Source: Priestia koreensis
GTDB taxonomy: Bacteria; Bacillota; Bacilli; Bacillales; Bacillaceae_H
NCBI RefSeq assembly: GCF_001274935.1
Contig: NZ_LILC01000035.1
Location: 1-53,706 of the forward strand
Length of the DNA stretch: 53,706 bases
Direction of reading: 5' to 3'
Shown here: in pieces, positions 24,031-33,319 of the stretch
Numbering within the stretch: the stretch's first letter is position 1
Layout of the letters: every line of letters starts with the position of its first letter
Translations under genes and position numbers: made by a program
Notes under the pieces: generated by a model
What the model was told of the DNA's origin: nothing
Databases searched by the model: none
Seen by the model: the letters and a program-made list of their open reading frames with translations, nothing else

Positions 24031-25104
24031 TTACTTTTTATGCATTTTAAATTCGAGAAATAGCTCATTATAATAAGCAAGCATTCTCTTCCCTAAGTTA
24101 TCGTAAACTTCAAGGTTTTCCGTCTTGTTCAAGTCTGGATAGAAACGTTTGTCTCCTGAAATATCTTTAGGCAAGTAGTTCAATGCCTTTTCATTTGGCG
24201 TAGAATACCCTACATACTCGGCGTTTTGAGCAGCATTTTTTGGATCAAGCATAAAGTTCATAAACTTATGGGCGCCCTCTACGTTTTTCGCTGTTTTAGG
24301 CATAACCATATTGTCGAACCACAGATTTGAGCCCTCTTCTGGAATTACATAGTCTAGCTTATCATTTTCGCTCATGATCTCAGATGCATCACCTGACCAT
24401 ACAACACCTACCGCTGCTTCTTCGTTCGCTAGGAGCATCTTAATCTCGTCACCAACGATTGCTTTTACATTCGGTGTTAGCGTACTAAGCTTTCGCTTCG
24501 CTTCTTGAAGGTGAGATTTGTTGCGGTCATTAAGTGAGTAGTGAAGACTATTCAAGCCCATGCCCATTACTTCCCTTGCTCCATCAGCGAGTAGAATTTG
24601 ATTACGAAGGTCTTTGCTCCAAAGGTCATTCCAGCTCGTAATCTTTTTCCCGTCTAGCATACTTGGGTTATACACAATTCCTACGGTACCCCAAAAATAA
24701 GGAATGGAGTAGCGATTCTTTTCATCAAATGATAAATCTAAAAACTCTGGATTAATGTTTTTTAGATTCGGTAGTTTTTTCTTATCTAACGGAAGCAGCA
24801 AATGCTCATCCTTCATTTTACTAATCGCATATTCGGATGGTACAGCTACATCAAACGTTGTACCACCTTGTTCAATTTTTGTCATCATCGCTTCATTTGA
24901 ATCAAATGTTTGGTAGATCACTTTGATCCCTGTTTGTTTTTCAAACTTTTTAATCAGCTGTGGATCAATATAGTCTCCCCAGTTATAAATCGTAAGCGTA
25001 TGATCACCTGAATAACCTTCGCTTTTATTAAGCTGAGAAACCCAGTACATCAAGCCGAAACAAACAACCAAAATGACGATGAAAATCTGTGTTAATTTTT
25101 TCAT
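24031..25104 (-). CDS. potD: Spermidine/putrescine-binding protein PotD
   Basis: A 357-residue polyamine-binding protein: N-terminal hydrophobic segment (about 5-23) and a periplasmic-binding-protein fold beginning LTIYNWGDYIDPQLIKKFEKQTG, the PotD/PotF signature; WGTVGIVYNPS and PSEYAISKM are typical. The segment ends in VVC, a poor lipobox, so it may be held by the uncleaved segment. It overlaps potC by 4 bp (ATGA). Confidence 0.93.
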   Translation of the reverse strand: MKKLTQIFIVILVVCFGLMYWVSQLNKSEGYSGDHTLTIYNWGDYIDPQLIKKFEKQTGIKVIYQTFDSNEAMMTKIEQGGTTFDVAVPSEYAISKMKDEHLLLPLDKKKLPNLKNINPEFLDLSFDEKNRYSIPYFWGTVGIVYNPSMLDGKKITSWNDLWSKDLRNQILLADGAREVMGMGLNSLHYSLNDRNKSHLQEAKRKLSTLTPNVKAIVGDEIKMLLANEEAAVGVVWSGDASEIMSENDKLDYVIPEEGSNLWFDNMVMPKTAKNVEGAHKFMNFMLDPKNAAQNAEYVGYSTPNEKALNYLPKDISGDKRFYPDLNKTENLEVYDNLGKRMLAYYNELFLEFKMHKK

Positions 25105-25910
25105 TTTCTCACCGCCGCCCCCTTCGCTCGATTGCGCTGATTGATAAAGTAATAACCAACTACAAGCACAATCGTGAATAAAAAGATAAGGGTAGACAAT
25201 GCATTAATCGTTAAGGAGATCCCTTGTCTTGCACGTGAATAAATTTCAACGGATAGCGTCGAGAACCCATTCCCCGTCACAAAAAACGTTACCGCAAAAT
25301 CATCTAACGAGTACGTTAATGCCATGAAAAAGCCAGCAAAAATCCCCGGTGTAATAAATGGAAAGACAACCTTTGAAAGAACTTCCCAACGACTTGCACC
25401 TAAATCTCGTGCTGCATCAAGCAATGTTGGGCTCATCTCCTGTAACTTCGGGAGCACCATAATGACCACAATCGGTACGCTAAAGGCGATATGCGACAGT
25501 AATACTGACGTAAAGCCAAGCTTAATGCCAATGATCGTAAACAAAATTAAGAATGAAGCCCCAATAATAACGTCTGGACTGACGATAAGAACACTATTTA
25601 AACTCAGGAGCATATTCTTCATTTGGCGACTTTTCACGTACACAATCGCTAAAGCACCAAACACGCCTAAAATCGTTGAAATGGCTGCTGAAAGCAGGGC
25701 GATGACTAACGTATTCAATACGATAATAAGTAAGCGCGTATCATGAAAGACTTCTTTATACCACTCTAGTGTAAAGCCCTCAAAATGACGCATCGTTCCC
25801 CCACTATTAAATGAATAAAACGTCAAATAAAAGATCGGTGCATATAGAATGACGAACACTAAAACTAAATATAAATTTCCGATTCTGCCTTTTCGTTTCA
25901 ACTTATGCAC
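25101..25910 (-). CDS. potC: Polyamine ABC transporter permease PotC
   Basis: A 269-residue permease with six hydrophobic segments and the binding-protein-dependent transport motif (LDAARDLGASRWEVLSKVVFPFITPGI), which docks to PotA. Order potA-potB-potC-potD is standard. It overlaps potB by 8 bp. Confidence 0.94.
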   Translation of the reverse strand: MHKLKRKGRIGNLYLVLVFVILYAPIFYLTFYSFNSGGTMRHFEGFTLEWYKEVFHDTRLLIIVLNTLVIALLSAAISTILGVFGALAIVYVKSRQMKNMLLSLNSVLIVSPDVIIGASFLILFTIIGIKLGFTSVLLSHIAFSVPIVVIMVLPKLQEMSPTLLDAARDLGASRWEVLSKVVFPFITPGIFAGFFMALTYSLDDFAVTFFVTGNGFSTLSVEIYSRARQGISLTINALSTLIFLFTIVLVVGYYFINQRNRAKGAAVRK

Positions 25911-26703
25911 CTCGCTTTCTAGTACCGCTTAGTACCATAATAATAACCATTGCGATAATTAAAAACACTGCAATTGTCGAGCCCATTCCCCAGTCCTGTG
26001 TGACAAGAAAGTGCTGCTCAATTGCTGTACCGAGCGTAATAACGCGGTTCCCTGCAATGAGACGTGTAATCATGAACAGTGATAAAGCAGGAATAAAAAC
26101 AGCCTGACATCCTGATTTTACTCCTTCAATCGTCAACGGGAAAATAACGCGTCGGAACGTTGTCCAAGCCGACGCCCCAAGATCTCGCGAAGCGTAAAAC
26201 AGGGATGGGCTCACCTCTTCAAGCGCATTGAAGATCGGTAAAATCATAAATGGAATAAAGATATAAACGGAAACAAAGATGAAACTAAAATCCGTAAACA
26301 GAATTTGCTTCGTTCCAATTCCAATTAACTTTAAAAATGAATTTGCTGTTCCGTATGTTCCGAAAATCCCAAGAAACGCATACGCTTTTAACAGTAAATT
26401 AATCCATGTCGGTAAAATAATAAGCAGAAGCCACAGCTGCTTGTGCTTTGTCTTCGTTAACAGATAAGCCGTTGGATATGAAATAAGTAGCGTAAATAAG
26501 GTAATGAGAAACGCATACCAAAACGAACTTAACGTCATTTTTAAATACACAGGTGTTAAAAATTTACGGTAATTTTCGAGCGAAAGGTCTCCGTCTAGAT
26601 TAAACAAAGAGTAATACACAACAAGAACAATGGGTGCTACAACAAAGAGTAAAATCCACAGGGCGTATGGAATAAGATAAATATTTCTTGCCTTATTCCG
26701 CAT
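25903..26703 (-). CDS. potB: Polyamine ABC transporter permease PotB
   Basis: A 266-residue permease with six hydrophobic segments and the EAA loop (YASRDLGASAWTTFRRVIFPLTIEGV). ATG at 26703 is preferred over 26715 because GAGG lies 7 bp upstream; it overlaps the potA end slightly, as expected for coupled transporter genes. Confidence 0.93.
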   Translation of the reverse strand: MRNKARNIYLIPYALWILLFVVAPIVLVVYYSLFNLDGDLSLENYRKFLTPVYLKMTLSSFWYAFLITLFTLLISYPTAYLLTKTKHKQLWLLLIILPTWINLLLKAYAFLGIFGTYGTANSFLKLIGIGTKQILFTDFSFIFVSVYIFIPFMILPIFNALEEVSPSLFYASRDLGASAWTTFRRVIFPLTIEGVKSGCQAVFIPALSLFMITRLIAGNRVITLGTAIEQHFLVTQDWGMGSTIAVFLIIAMVIIMVLSGTRKRGA

Positions 26704-27799
26704 GTGAAACCTCATCGTAAGCTTCTAAGCGTTTGTCAAACTCTTCTTCTGTTTCACCTAATCTCATAACGTGAATAGCCTCTGGTTCAAAATAAAGACC
26801 AATTTCTGCCCCTACCGTTGCTCTCTTCGTTGAATGAACAAGCCATTCGTTTCCTGCTTCATCATAGCAACAAATCTCATAGTGAACGCCTCTAAATAAC
26901 TGTGAATCCACACGCACTTGAAGCTTACCTTGCTCTGCAGTTGTGATTTCCAAATCCTCTGGGCGAATGACAATCTCTACTGGTTCATTCGCATCTAACC
27001 CTTGGTCCACACACTCAAAGCGCTGACCGGTAAACTCTACCTCAAAGTCTTGAACCATTTTTCCAGCTACAATGTTTGATTCTCCGATAAAGTCGGCTAC
27101 GAAGCGGTTAATAGGTTCGTCATAAATATCAGTAGGTGTACCGCTTTGTTGGATCTTTCCTTTGTTCAAGACGAAAATCTCATCTGACATCGCAAGTGCT
27201 TCTTCCTGATCGTGCGTAACAAAGATAAACGTAATCCCAAGACGGCGCTGAAGCTCTCTTAGTTCATACTGCATTTCTGTACGTAGCTTCAGATCTAACG
27301 CGGACAAAGGTTCATCAAGCAAAATCACTTCTGGTTCATTTACAATCGCGCGAGCAATCGCAACACGCTGACGCTGACCGCCTGACATTTCGCTAATTTC
27401 TCTTGTTTCGTATCCTTCTAAGTTAACAAAACGCAGCGCTTCTTTTACCTTTGCTGTAATGTCAGCTGATTTCATTTTTTTGATTCGAAGACCAAATGCA
27501 ACATTCTCAAATACATTTAAATGAGGGAATAAGGCGTAATCTTGGAAAACCGTATTCACTTGTCGTTTATTAGCCGGAACGTCATTAATTACTTTTCCAT
27601 TGAAAAGGATATTGCCTTTAGACGGCTCAATAAACCCTGCGATAAGACGTAAAATAGTTGTTTTCCCACAACCCGAAGGGCCAAGTAGCGTATAAAATTT
27701 CCCCTTCTCGATTTCAAAACTTACATGATCTAATACTGGTGTATCCTGGTCATATTGTTTCGTTACATGTTCAAAACGAATAATTGTGCTCTCTTCCAT
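26693..27799 (-). CDS. potA: Polyamine ABC transporter ATPase PotA
   Basis: A 368-residue ABC ATPase: Walker A GPSGCGKTT near residue 40, Q-loop, signature EMSGGQRQRVAIARA, Walker B VILLDEPLSALD, and a C-terminal TOBE domain (EIVIRPEDLEI). ATG at 27799 follows GGGAGG by 6 bp; the longer frame from 27814 covers that site. It is the first transporter gene, 26 bp downstream of the regulator. Confidence 0.95.
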   Translation of the reverse strand: MEESTIIRFEHVTKQYDQDTPVLDHVSFEIEKGKFYTLLGPSGCGKTTILRLIAGFIEPSKGNILFNGKVINDVPANKRQVNTVFQDYALFPHLNVFENVAFGLRIKKMKSADITAKVKEALRFVNLEGYETREISEMSGGQRQRVAIARAIVNEPEVILLDEPLSALDLKLRTEMQYELRELQRRLGITFIFVTHDQEEALAMSDEIFVLNKGKIQQSGTPTDIYDEPINRFVADFIGESNIVAGKMVQDFEVEFTGQRFECVDQGLDANEPVEIVIRPEDLEITTAEQGKLQVRVDSQLFRGVHYEICCYDEAGNEWLVHSTKRATVGAEIGLYFEPEAIHVMRLGETEEEFDKRLEAYDEVSHAE

Positions 27800-27825
27800 A
27801 GCGACCTCCCTCAATAGTAACGCTT

Positions 27826-28368
27826 TTATAAATACGAATTAGTGGCGACGAGAATAATCTTTGATAAGCCGTGATGAGTGTTAACGATCTGATGGTCATC
27901 GGACGCGTGAAAGTAAATAGCCTCTCCAGCAAGTGCTTCATATGTATGCTGACCAAGACGAATCATGACAGACCCCGCTAAGACGTAAGCAAACGTCTCC
28001 GATAACGACGGTTCAAAACGTTTAAATTCACCCTTTTCACTAAATGTTAAAACGATGGGCTCCATTTCTTTATCGTTTGATTCAGGAACAAGCCATTGAA
28101 TATGGTAACCGCGCTCCTCATCAAGATAGACAGTTTGATCTTCCTCTCGATAAACAACTTTCTGAAGACGTTCTTCTGATTGGAAAAATTCTGTCGGGGT
28201 ACATCCTAATACTTCTAGGATGGAAAAGAAGGTTTCAAGAGATGGAGAGCTTAAATCTCGCTCTAATTGTGAAATGTAGCCTTTGCTAAGATCGGTTCGT
28301 TCACCCAGTTCTTCCTGCGTTAAACCTTTCGTAAGACGTAATCGTTTGATTTTTTTCCCGATTTGCAT
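27826..28368 (-). CDS. XRE-cupin transcriptional regulator of the pot operon
   Basis: A 180-residue regulator with an N-terminal helix-turn-helix (LTQEELGERTDLSKGYISQLERD) and a C-terminal cupin (about 105-178; LAGEAIYFHASDDHQIVN). This fusion is common for polyamine and small-molecule regulators (PuuR type), and the gene leads the potABCD operon, so it probably senses polyamines. Inverted repeats in its own promoter suggest autoregulation. AGAGG precedes ATG by 7 bp. Confidence 0.85.
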   Translation of the reverse strand: MQIGKKIKRLRLTKGLTQEELGERTDLSKGYISQLERDLSSPSLETFFSILEVLGCTPTEFFQSEERLQKVVYREEDQTVYLDEERGYHIQWLVPESNDKEMEPIVLTFSEKGEFKRFEPSLSETFAYVLAGSVMIRLGQHTYEALAGEAIYFHASDDHQIVNTHHGLSKIILVATNSYL

Positions 28369-28402
28369 GTTTTAACCTCTAATTCATTTGTTTAAATTAA
28401 GT

Positions 28403-28446
28403 AAACTTCAAGTAAAGAAAGTTTAGTATAACAAAACTTAAAGTTT
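28403..28446. promoter_or_regulatory. Operator-like palindromes upstream of pot operon
   Basis: A perfect palindrome AAACTT-A-AAGTTT (28434-28446) and a related AAACTT-C-AAGTAA (28403-28415) flank a TATACT -10-like box (minus strand); a third partial copy (AAACTTCAATAA) begins at 28483. They fit binding sites for the XRE-cupin regulator. Confidence 0.5.
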
Positions 28447-28596
28447 ATTTTTAACAAGTTTTTATTATACAGCATTTTGATGAAACTTCAATAAAAAATC
28501 AGGAGAAAACCACGAATAAAAAATGGAAATTATCTTGCTAACTCAGTATGGTAGTTCTCGATTAAAATACACCTTTCTCTGGCGAACCATCTTCGC

Positions 28597-28632
28597 GCAA
28601 AAAAAGCTGTCCTTCGTCATGAAGAACAGCTT
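28597..28632 (-). terminator. Terminator of the alpha/beta hydrolase gene
   Basis: A 12-bp stem with one mismatch (AAGCTGTTCTTC / GAAGGACAGCTT) followed by seven T residues on the minus strand, 11 bp past the stop. Confidence 0.85.
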
Positions 28633-28642
28633 GTTCACAAAC

Positions 28643-29512
28643 TTATTTATGATTTAAAAACTCGCGGATGTATCGATTAACCTCTTCAGGCTTTTCATGC
28701 TGAGGAGCATGTCCAACATCGTCAAAGTGATGAATGGTTACGTCACTCACATATTCCTCGATGTCATCTAAATTACTCGTTTCAAATGATGGATCTGCGT
28801 CTCCCCAGAGAATAAGGGTTGGTTTATTAAACATTGTATGTGGCAGATTCGGTGCGATTTGGCTATTTTCATCGAATGGATGAAGTGAAAGTGCACGATA
28901 GTAATGAAGCATTGATTTCATTGCGTTAGGCTGCGTCCAAGCTTCCACGTACTTCTCTTCGTCCTCTTTTGTTAGATAGCCTTTTTTAAGTCCCGGATCT
29001 GTCAACATCGCCTTCATTTTTTCAGCGTTATTTGCTAAGAAATACTCGTGAGAATCAGACTTTTGGAAGAATTCCATGTAATTACTTGCCTCACGTTGCT
29101 TCGGATTTTCTGCTAGCTCTCTTCTAAATGTGTACGGATGTGGTGCATCAAACATGATGAGCTTTTTCACGTACTCAGGATACGTATAAGCGAATGCCCA
29201 TGCAATTCCTCCGCCCCAGTCATGAGCCACTAGGATACATTCTTTTTCACCGAATGCCTCAATGAGCTGTTTTACGTCTTCCACTAAAGTTGGCATGCTG
29301 TAGTCAGAAACATTTTCTGGTTTATCTGATAAATTGTACCCTCTCATATCAACCGCTACGACGCGATGGTCTTTCGAAAATTCTTCTAATTGATGATGCC
29401 AGTTGTACCAGAAGTATGGGAATCCATGTAGAAACAACATGAGTTCACCTTCTCCTTCTGTTACGTAATGAAGGTTCACTCCGTTCACATTTACATATCC
29501 TTCTTTTAACAT
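28643..29512 (-). CDS. Alpha/beta hydrolase, epoxide-hydrolase type (YfhM-like)
   Basis: A 289-residue hydrolase: HGFP oxyanion motif, nucleophile elbow AHDWGGGIAWAF whose Asp nucleophile is typical of epoxide hydrolases and dehalogenases, cap domain (about 130-215), acid region LILWGDADPSFE, and catalytic His in FDDVGHAPQHEKPEEV. It resembles B. subtilis YfhM. ATG at 29512 is 8 bp after GGAAGG; the ATG at 29521 touches it. Natural substrate unknown. Likely monocistronic, with its own promoter and terminator. Confidence 0.85.
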   Translation of the reverse strand: MLKEGYVNVNGVNLHYVTEGEGELMLFLHGFPYFWYNWHHQLEEFSKDHRVVAVDMRGYNLSDKPENVSDYSMPTLVEDVKQLIEAFGEKECILVAHDWGGGIAWAFAYTYPEYVKKLIMFDAPHPYTFRRELAENPKQREASNYMEFFQKSDSHEYFLANNAEKMKAMLTDPGLKKGYLTKEDEEKYVEAWTQPNAMKSMLHYYRALSLHPFDENSQIAPNLPHTMFNKPTLILWGDADPSFETSNLDDIEEYVSDVTIHHFDDVGHAPQHEKPEEVNRYIREFLNHK

Positions 29513-29551
29513 TCCAATCATCCTTCCGATTCAGTCTTTAAACAATGAGAT

Positions 29552-29580
29552 ACTTTACTCTTCTTGATTTAATTTGACAA
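29552..29580 (-). promoter_or_regulatory. Candidate SigA promoter of the hydrolase gene
   Basis: TTGTCA (29575-29580), 17-bp spacer, TAAAGT (29552-29557) on the minus strand, about 40 bp before the start codon. Confidence 0.55.
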
Positions 29581-29848
29581 TCAAATAGTTTCACAAACGT
29601 AATTTTTAAGAAAAAAGTCCTAAAAATCATACGAAAATGTCGGACATCCTCATTATTGTGGTTCAAGATCAACGTTTGTATTTCCAAGTTCTTTTCATCA
29701 AAATACGATGCGTCCTTGATTAATCACGTCGACCTACTTTTAACTTTTTTTCCAGTGGTGTGTCTATATCTTCAAAGAATCTCTTCCTAAAAAAGAAAGG
29801 TTTTCTCTACTGTTTTCCCGTTTATATAAAATGAAACATGTAAAGTGC
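29581..29848. other. Intergenic region without recognised gene
   Basis: Between the hydrolase promoter and the terminator of the next gene I see no open frame with a ribosome-binding site and no clear structured RNA. The DNA is AT-rich with several homopolymer runs. Confidence 0.6.
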
Positions 29849-29882
29849 ACAAAAAAGAACATTGCACATAGGCAATGCTCTT
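29849..29882 (-). terminator. Terminator of the TcaA-like gene
   Basis: An 11-bp stem with one G-U (AAGAGCATTGC / GCAATGTTCTT), 6-nt loop and a T-run on the minus strand, 9 bp past the stop. Confidence 0.88.
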
Positions 29883-29890
29883 TTCAACTT

Positions 29891-31018
29891 TTAATAGAAA
29901 CTTTTATCTCCTGAATTAGTCCATTTCATAACAGGTGGATTTTTCACTTTCATGTTTTTCTTGTCTGTCCAGTAGTCACTTTCTGTCCCATCGGCTTCTT
30001 TCTCATCCATTTCGTAGATAAGCCATTCTTTTTTTCCTTTATCATACTTAAGTTTATACGTACGAATAGCTGTATAGGATAAGTCTTCGGATTCTGGAAC
30101 GTCTTTGTAGCGAAGTGATCCGTTATAATTTACAAGCGCTTGAAGCTCGGCTTTCCATTCCTTATTGAAGTTAGATACATCAAAAGCATCATAGTTAATA
30201 ATAGATCCAAGGTATTGAGACTGTACCTCTTGAATATGCATTTTAATGCTATCAAACTTTTCACGTTGATTTACGCCTTTTTTCACTGCATCCGTTACAG
30301 TAGTCAACTTTGTAGCATCAAACTCTGACGTTTCGTAGACAGAAAGGTCGCTGTTAAACGTCTCAACACTTTTCGTAATGTTATCTTGGACCTTTTTATC
30401 TTCCTCAACAACGTTATTTGTATCGATAATATGAGTTATTTGAGCATTTCCCCACAGATCTTTGTTCTTCGTTTGGATAAAAGTCCCTAAGTCATTACTA
30501 ATCGACGCATTCAGTTTGTATAAACCAGGCAAAAGAGGACCATATACATTTTCTTCTTTTTCCTTTAGGTCCATTTTCTCTTTGCCCACTGTAAGGTTCA
30601 CCTTGTCAGATTCATTTTGACCGTTCACCTTCATCGTGACCGTTTTGACTTTGAATTTGTATGTCTTGAAAATTCCCCATTTGTTATCTGTCTCAACCAA
30701 GCTAACAGCCTGACTTGTAGTTGTAAAGTCTTTTTCCTCTACTTGAGTTTTCAAGCTATCCTTGATGACATCCATACTGTTGCTATTTTTCTTTAAATAA
30801 GCAATAAAAGCATTTACCGTTGTCTTGTTCACTGAAGCAGCTTTATTATCAGGTTCAATCATGGCTGTTAGTTTTTTTGTATCCCCTTTATCAACAGCTG
30901 ATTCAAATTGAGTGACCATATCTTTCGGTTTACTATTTTGATTGGAGATAACCATAAAGATACCAACCGCAGCAGCGATAACAACGAGTACAGGAATTAA
31001 AATCCATACTTTTCTCAT
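29891..31018 (-). CDS. Membrane-anchored TcaA/YvbJ-like protein
   Basis: A 375-residue protein with one N-terminal membrane segment (about 5-25, IPVLVVIAAAVGIFMVI) and an extracellular region. The early part (PKDMVTQFESAVDKGDTKKLTAMI) and the C-terminal NTF2-like part (about 245-355) resemble TcaA/YvbJ proteins, but the usual N-terminal zinc ribbon is missing. TcaA affects cell-wall antibiotic response in staphylococci; the role here is not known. It follows the DUF5105-like lipoprotein by 13 bp, so the two are probably one operon. Confidence 0.55.
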   Translation of the reverse strand: MRKVWILIPVLVVIAAAVGIFMVISNQNSKPKDMVTQFESAVDKGDTKKLTAMIEPDNKAASVNKTTVNAFIAYLKKNSNSMDVIKDSLKTQVEEKDFTTTSQAVSLVETDNKWGIFKTYKFKVKTVTMKVNGQNESDKVNLTVGKEKMDLKEKEENVYGPLLPGLYKLNASISNDLGTFIQTKNKDLWGNAQITHIIDTNNVVEEDKKVQDNITKSVETFNSDLSVYETSEFDATKLTTVTDAVKKGVNQREKFDSIKMHIQEVQSQYLGSIINYDAFDVSNFNKEWKAELQALVNYNGSLRYKDVPESEDLSYTAIRTYKLKYDKGKKEWLIYEMDEKEADGTESDYWTDKKNMKVKNPPVMKWTNSGDKSFY

Positions 31019-31031
31019 AGATTGTCACCCC

Positions 31032-32117
31032 TTAATAAACGGAACCGTGAGCGAAAATTTCGGAAAGGTTTCTACCATATTTTGATTTTTCTACGGTCCA
31101 CTTTCCATCCTTCTTCACTAATAGCACTTTCAGCGTATCTCTTGCCTCTATTGGCTCAATACTTTCTAAAACCGTATCAAATTTAGAGAGGGCATAAGCT
31201 TCCGCTTTCTCAGAGTTGTAAGCATCTACATTGCGACGATATTCCGTCTGATAGTTATTCAGCCCGTTTATAAAGTCTAAACGAAGCGGAACCGACGTAT
31301 ACTTTAAGGTAACAATAGCCTTATCTCCAACGTTTCCAACCGTTTGTGCCTCCACTTTGCCCTTCTGTGCCAAAATTTGCTTATAGCTATTGTAATATTT
31401 CGCAAAGTCAGCCTCAGTTGGTCTTACTTTATACATCGTGTCTTTTATTAAATTATTAAATTCCTTCTGCGCTTCCGCCTTTACAGCCTCTTTGTCTGCT
31501 GATACATACTTCTCATAGTCCGCGTTGTCTTTGTCAAAATAAACGGTTTCAACGTAAGCTTGTAGTGCTTTTGAAGGTTCTTGTAGCTTATCGTAGCTAT
31601 CTTCGTACTTCTTCGTATCGACTTTGAACGTCATCTCTTTACTCTTTTGATTATAGTCACTCGAAGTCGGTTCTACGCTAAGCTCATACTTCTTGCCTTT
31701 TTCCACTTCAAATAGTACAGGTACGATGGTAGCTCTTCCGGGACGAATATCTCCTCGTGAAGGAGCAGACTCTTCGAGATCAGAACTAATCGAATCAGAA
31801 TAAGGCTCAATTTGATCTTCCCCGCTATAAAGCTTGATGCCATCGTAGCTAGACAACGATATATCTTTTTTTGACGTGTTTTTAACTTTAAGTTTTACTT
31901 GAAGCAATGCTGATTCCTCATCAACTGATTCTTCATTTCCTGTTAATATGTACTTAACGTCATCAATCTTCACATCTGCAATTTCACTTTTAGCACTTGC
32001 TGTCTCTCCTTTTTTCTTCCCACCTTCTGATCCAGATGATGTCTCAGAGTCACCACATGCCGCCAAAGTGAGCATGGAAGCACCTAACAAAGCTACTAAA
32101 CTTACTTTTTTAATCAT
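31032..32117 (-). CDS. Lipoprotein with DUF5105-like domains
   Basis: A 361-residue lipoprotein: lipobox LAAC (Cys near residue 21), Gly/Ser/Lys linker, a beta-rich DUF4352/DUF5105-type domain (about 45-155) and a helical C-terminal half with a final NTF2-like strand region (VLLVKKDGKWTVEKS). Function unknown. ATG at 32117 follows AAGGAG by about 9 bp; the frame open from 32141 lacks a site. A good SigA promoter lies at 32226-32254. It is the first gene of a two-gene operon with the TcaA-like gene. Confidence 0.65.
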   Translation of the reverse strand: MIKKVSLVALLGASMLTLAACGDSETSSGSEGGKKKGETASAKSEIADVKIDDVKYILTGNEESVDEESALLQVKLKVKNTSKKDISLSSYDGIKLYSGEDQIEPYSDSISSDLEESAPSRGDIRPGRATIVPVLFEVEKGKKYELSVEPTSSDYNQKSKEMTFKVDTKKYEDSYDKLQEPSKALQAYVETVYFDKDNADYEKYVSADKEAVKAEAQKEFNNLIKDTMYKVRPTEADFAKYYNSYKQILAQKGKVEAQTVGNVGDKAIVTLKYTSVPLRLDFINGLNNYQTEYRRNVDAYNSEKAEAYALSKFDTVLESIEPIEARDTLKVLLVKKDGKWTVEKSKYGRNLSEIFAHGSVY

Positions 32118-32225
32118 ATTTTCTATCTCCTTTATGTTCATATATGGGTAGCTTGAAGTCTATTTCAAGCATCGTTCACTTCATTATGTATATAAATGTA
32201 TCCCGTTCTCTCCATCCACCTTCCC

Positions 32226-32254
32226 ATAATATGTAAACAATCTATATGGGTCAA
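32226..32254 (-). promoter_or_regulatory. SigA promoter of the lipoprotein operon
   Basis: TTGACC (32249-32254), 17-bp spacer, TATTAT (32226-32231) on the minus strand. A small hairpin (GCTTGAA / TTCAAGC, 32151-32170) lies in the leader near the ribosome-binding site. Confidence 0.7.
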
Positions 32255-32259
32255 GGTCA

Positions 32260-32480
32260 AAACCGTAAGCATATCTATTCATTTTTTTCATAGCACTTAC
32301 TCTCTATTTACACTTTTACATATTTTTCAAAACATGTTTTTAACTTACATAAAAAAGTACCATTCGGTGTGTTTTATCTTTTTATATAAAAAGGGATTTT
32401 TTATTTAAAGTTCCTTTTAAACCCTAATATAGAAGGTGATAGGAAGTAATACTTCACTCTTTAAAACAGTAATTTCAATA
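32260..32480. other. Intergenic region without recognised gene
   Basis: The stretch between the lipoprotein promoter and the thiE terminator is very AT-rich. The only open frame (plus strand, 32196-32408) has no ribosome-binding site and an improbable composition. Nothing else is visible. Confidence 0.6.
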
Positions 32481-32511
32481 AAAAAAGAGGCCTTCTAATT
32501 GGTAGGCCTCT
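32479..32511 (-). terminator. Terminator of the thiamin operon
   Basis: AGAGGCCT / AGGCCTCT stem (8 bp) followed by seven T residues on the minus strand, about 130 bp beyond the thiE stop. Confidence 0.85.
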
Positions 32512-32639
32512 CCTCGTAAAATACATAATAAAACTTTATACCCATTCATTACCTCTTTATTAAAAAACCAAAAATAAACAGTCTAAAGTAACAAAAATCA
32601 CCACTCATTAAATTACCACTAAAGTAATAAAAAGGAATA

Positions 32640-33302
32640 TCAGTGACCTATCTTGACCGCAGAAGCCAACTTCTTGGCTGCTTTCTCAGGGAATGGAGCA
32701 TGAGATATAGCTGTAATAACCGACACTCCGTCTGCTCCAAATCGAATTACATCACCAGCATTCTTTTCGGTAATTCCCCCAATTCCAACGATCGGAATGT
32801 GGATATTTTCTCGGAGAATAGATTGGATAACCGTTGATCCCTGTACCGGCTCGGTATCAAGCTTCGTTACAGTTGGATAAATTGGTCCTACCCCTATGTA
32901 ATCCGCTCCGTCTATAATCGCCTGTTTGGCCTGTGCAACATTATGAGCGGAAACTCCAATAAGCTTATTTGAACCTAGTCGTCTGCGAACTTTTGATGCG
33001 CTCTCGTCATCCTGCCCAATATGAACACCATCTGCATCAAGTTCAATCGCAAGTTCAATATCATCGTTTACAATGAATGGAATGTGATGCTTCCTACATA
33101 TGTCTTGGAGTGATTTAGCTAGCTCTTTCTTTTCGTCTCCGTGTAATGCTTCCGCCCCTTTTTCACGAAATTGAAAAAGGGTAATTCCTCCTTTAATCGC
33201 ATCCTCTAATACTTCAATAGGATTCTTTAAGCAATTCGCACTTCCCATAATAAAATATACGCCTAATAGTTCACGAACTTCCTTCTCACCTGCATAAACC
33301 AT
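32640..33302 (-). CDS. thiE: Thiamine-phosphate synthase
   Basis: A 220-residue TIM-barrel enzyme joining HMP-PP and thiazole phosphate to thiamin phosphate. Motifs: FQFREKGAEALHGDE, PFIVNDDIELAIELDADGVHIGQDDESA, IGVSAHN, GADYIGVGPIYPTVTK, VGIGGITEKNAGDVIRFGADGVSVI. It is the last gene of the tenA-thiY-thiM-thiE operon, with a GGGGG site and an 18-bp gap from thiM. Confidence 0.95.
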   Translation of the reverse strand: MVYAGEKEVRELLGVYFIMGSANCLKNPIEVLEDAIKGGITLFQFREKGAEALHGDEKKELAKSLQDICRKHHIPFIVNDDIELAIELDADGVHIGQDDESASKVRRRLGSNKLIGVSAHNVAQAKQAIIDGADYIGVGPIYPTVTKLDTEPVQGSTVIQSILRENIHIPIVGIGGITEKNAGDVIRFGADGVSVITAISHAPFPEKAAKKLASAVKIGH

Positions 33303-33319
33303 GTCTTATACCCCCTTTC

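Noticed and set aside
32196..32408. 70-codon plus-strand open frame in the lipoprotein-thiE gap
   Set aside because: No ribosome-binding site, very AT-rich, composition dominated by Phe/Ile/Tyr; overlaps a promoter on the other strand.
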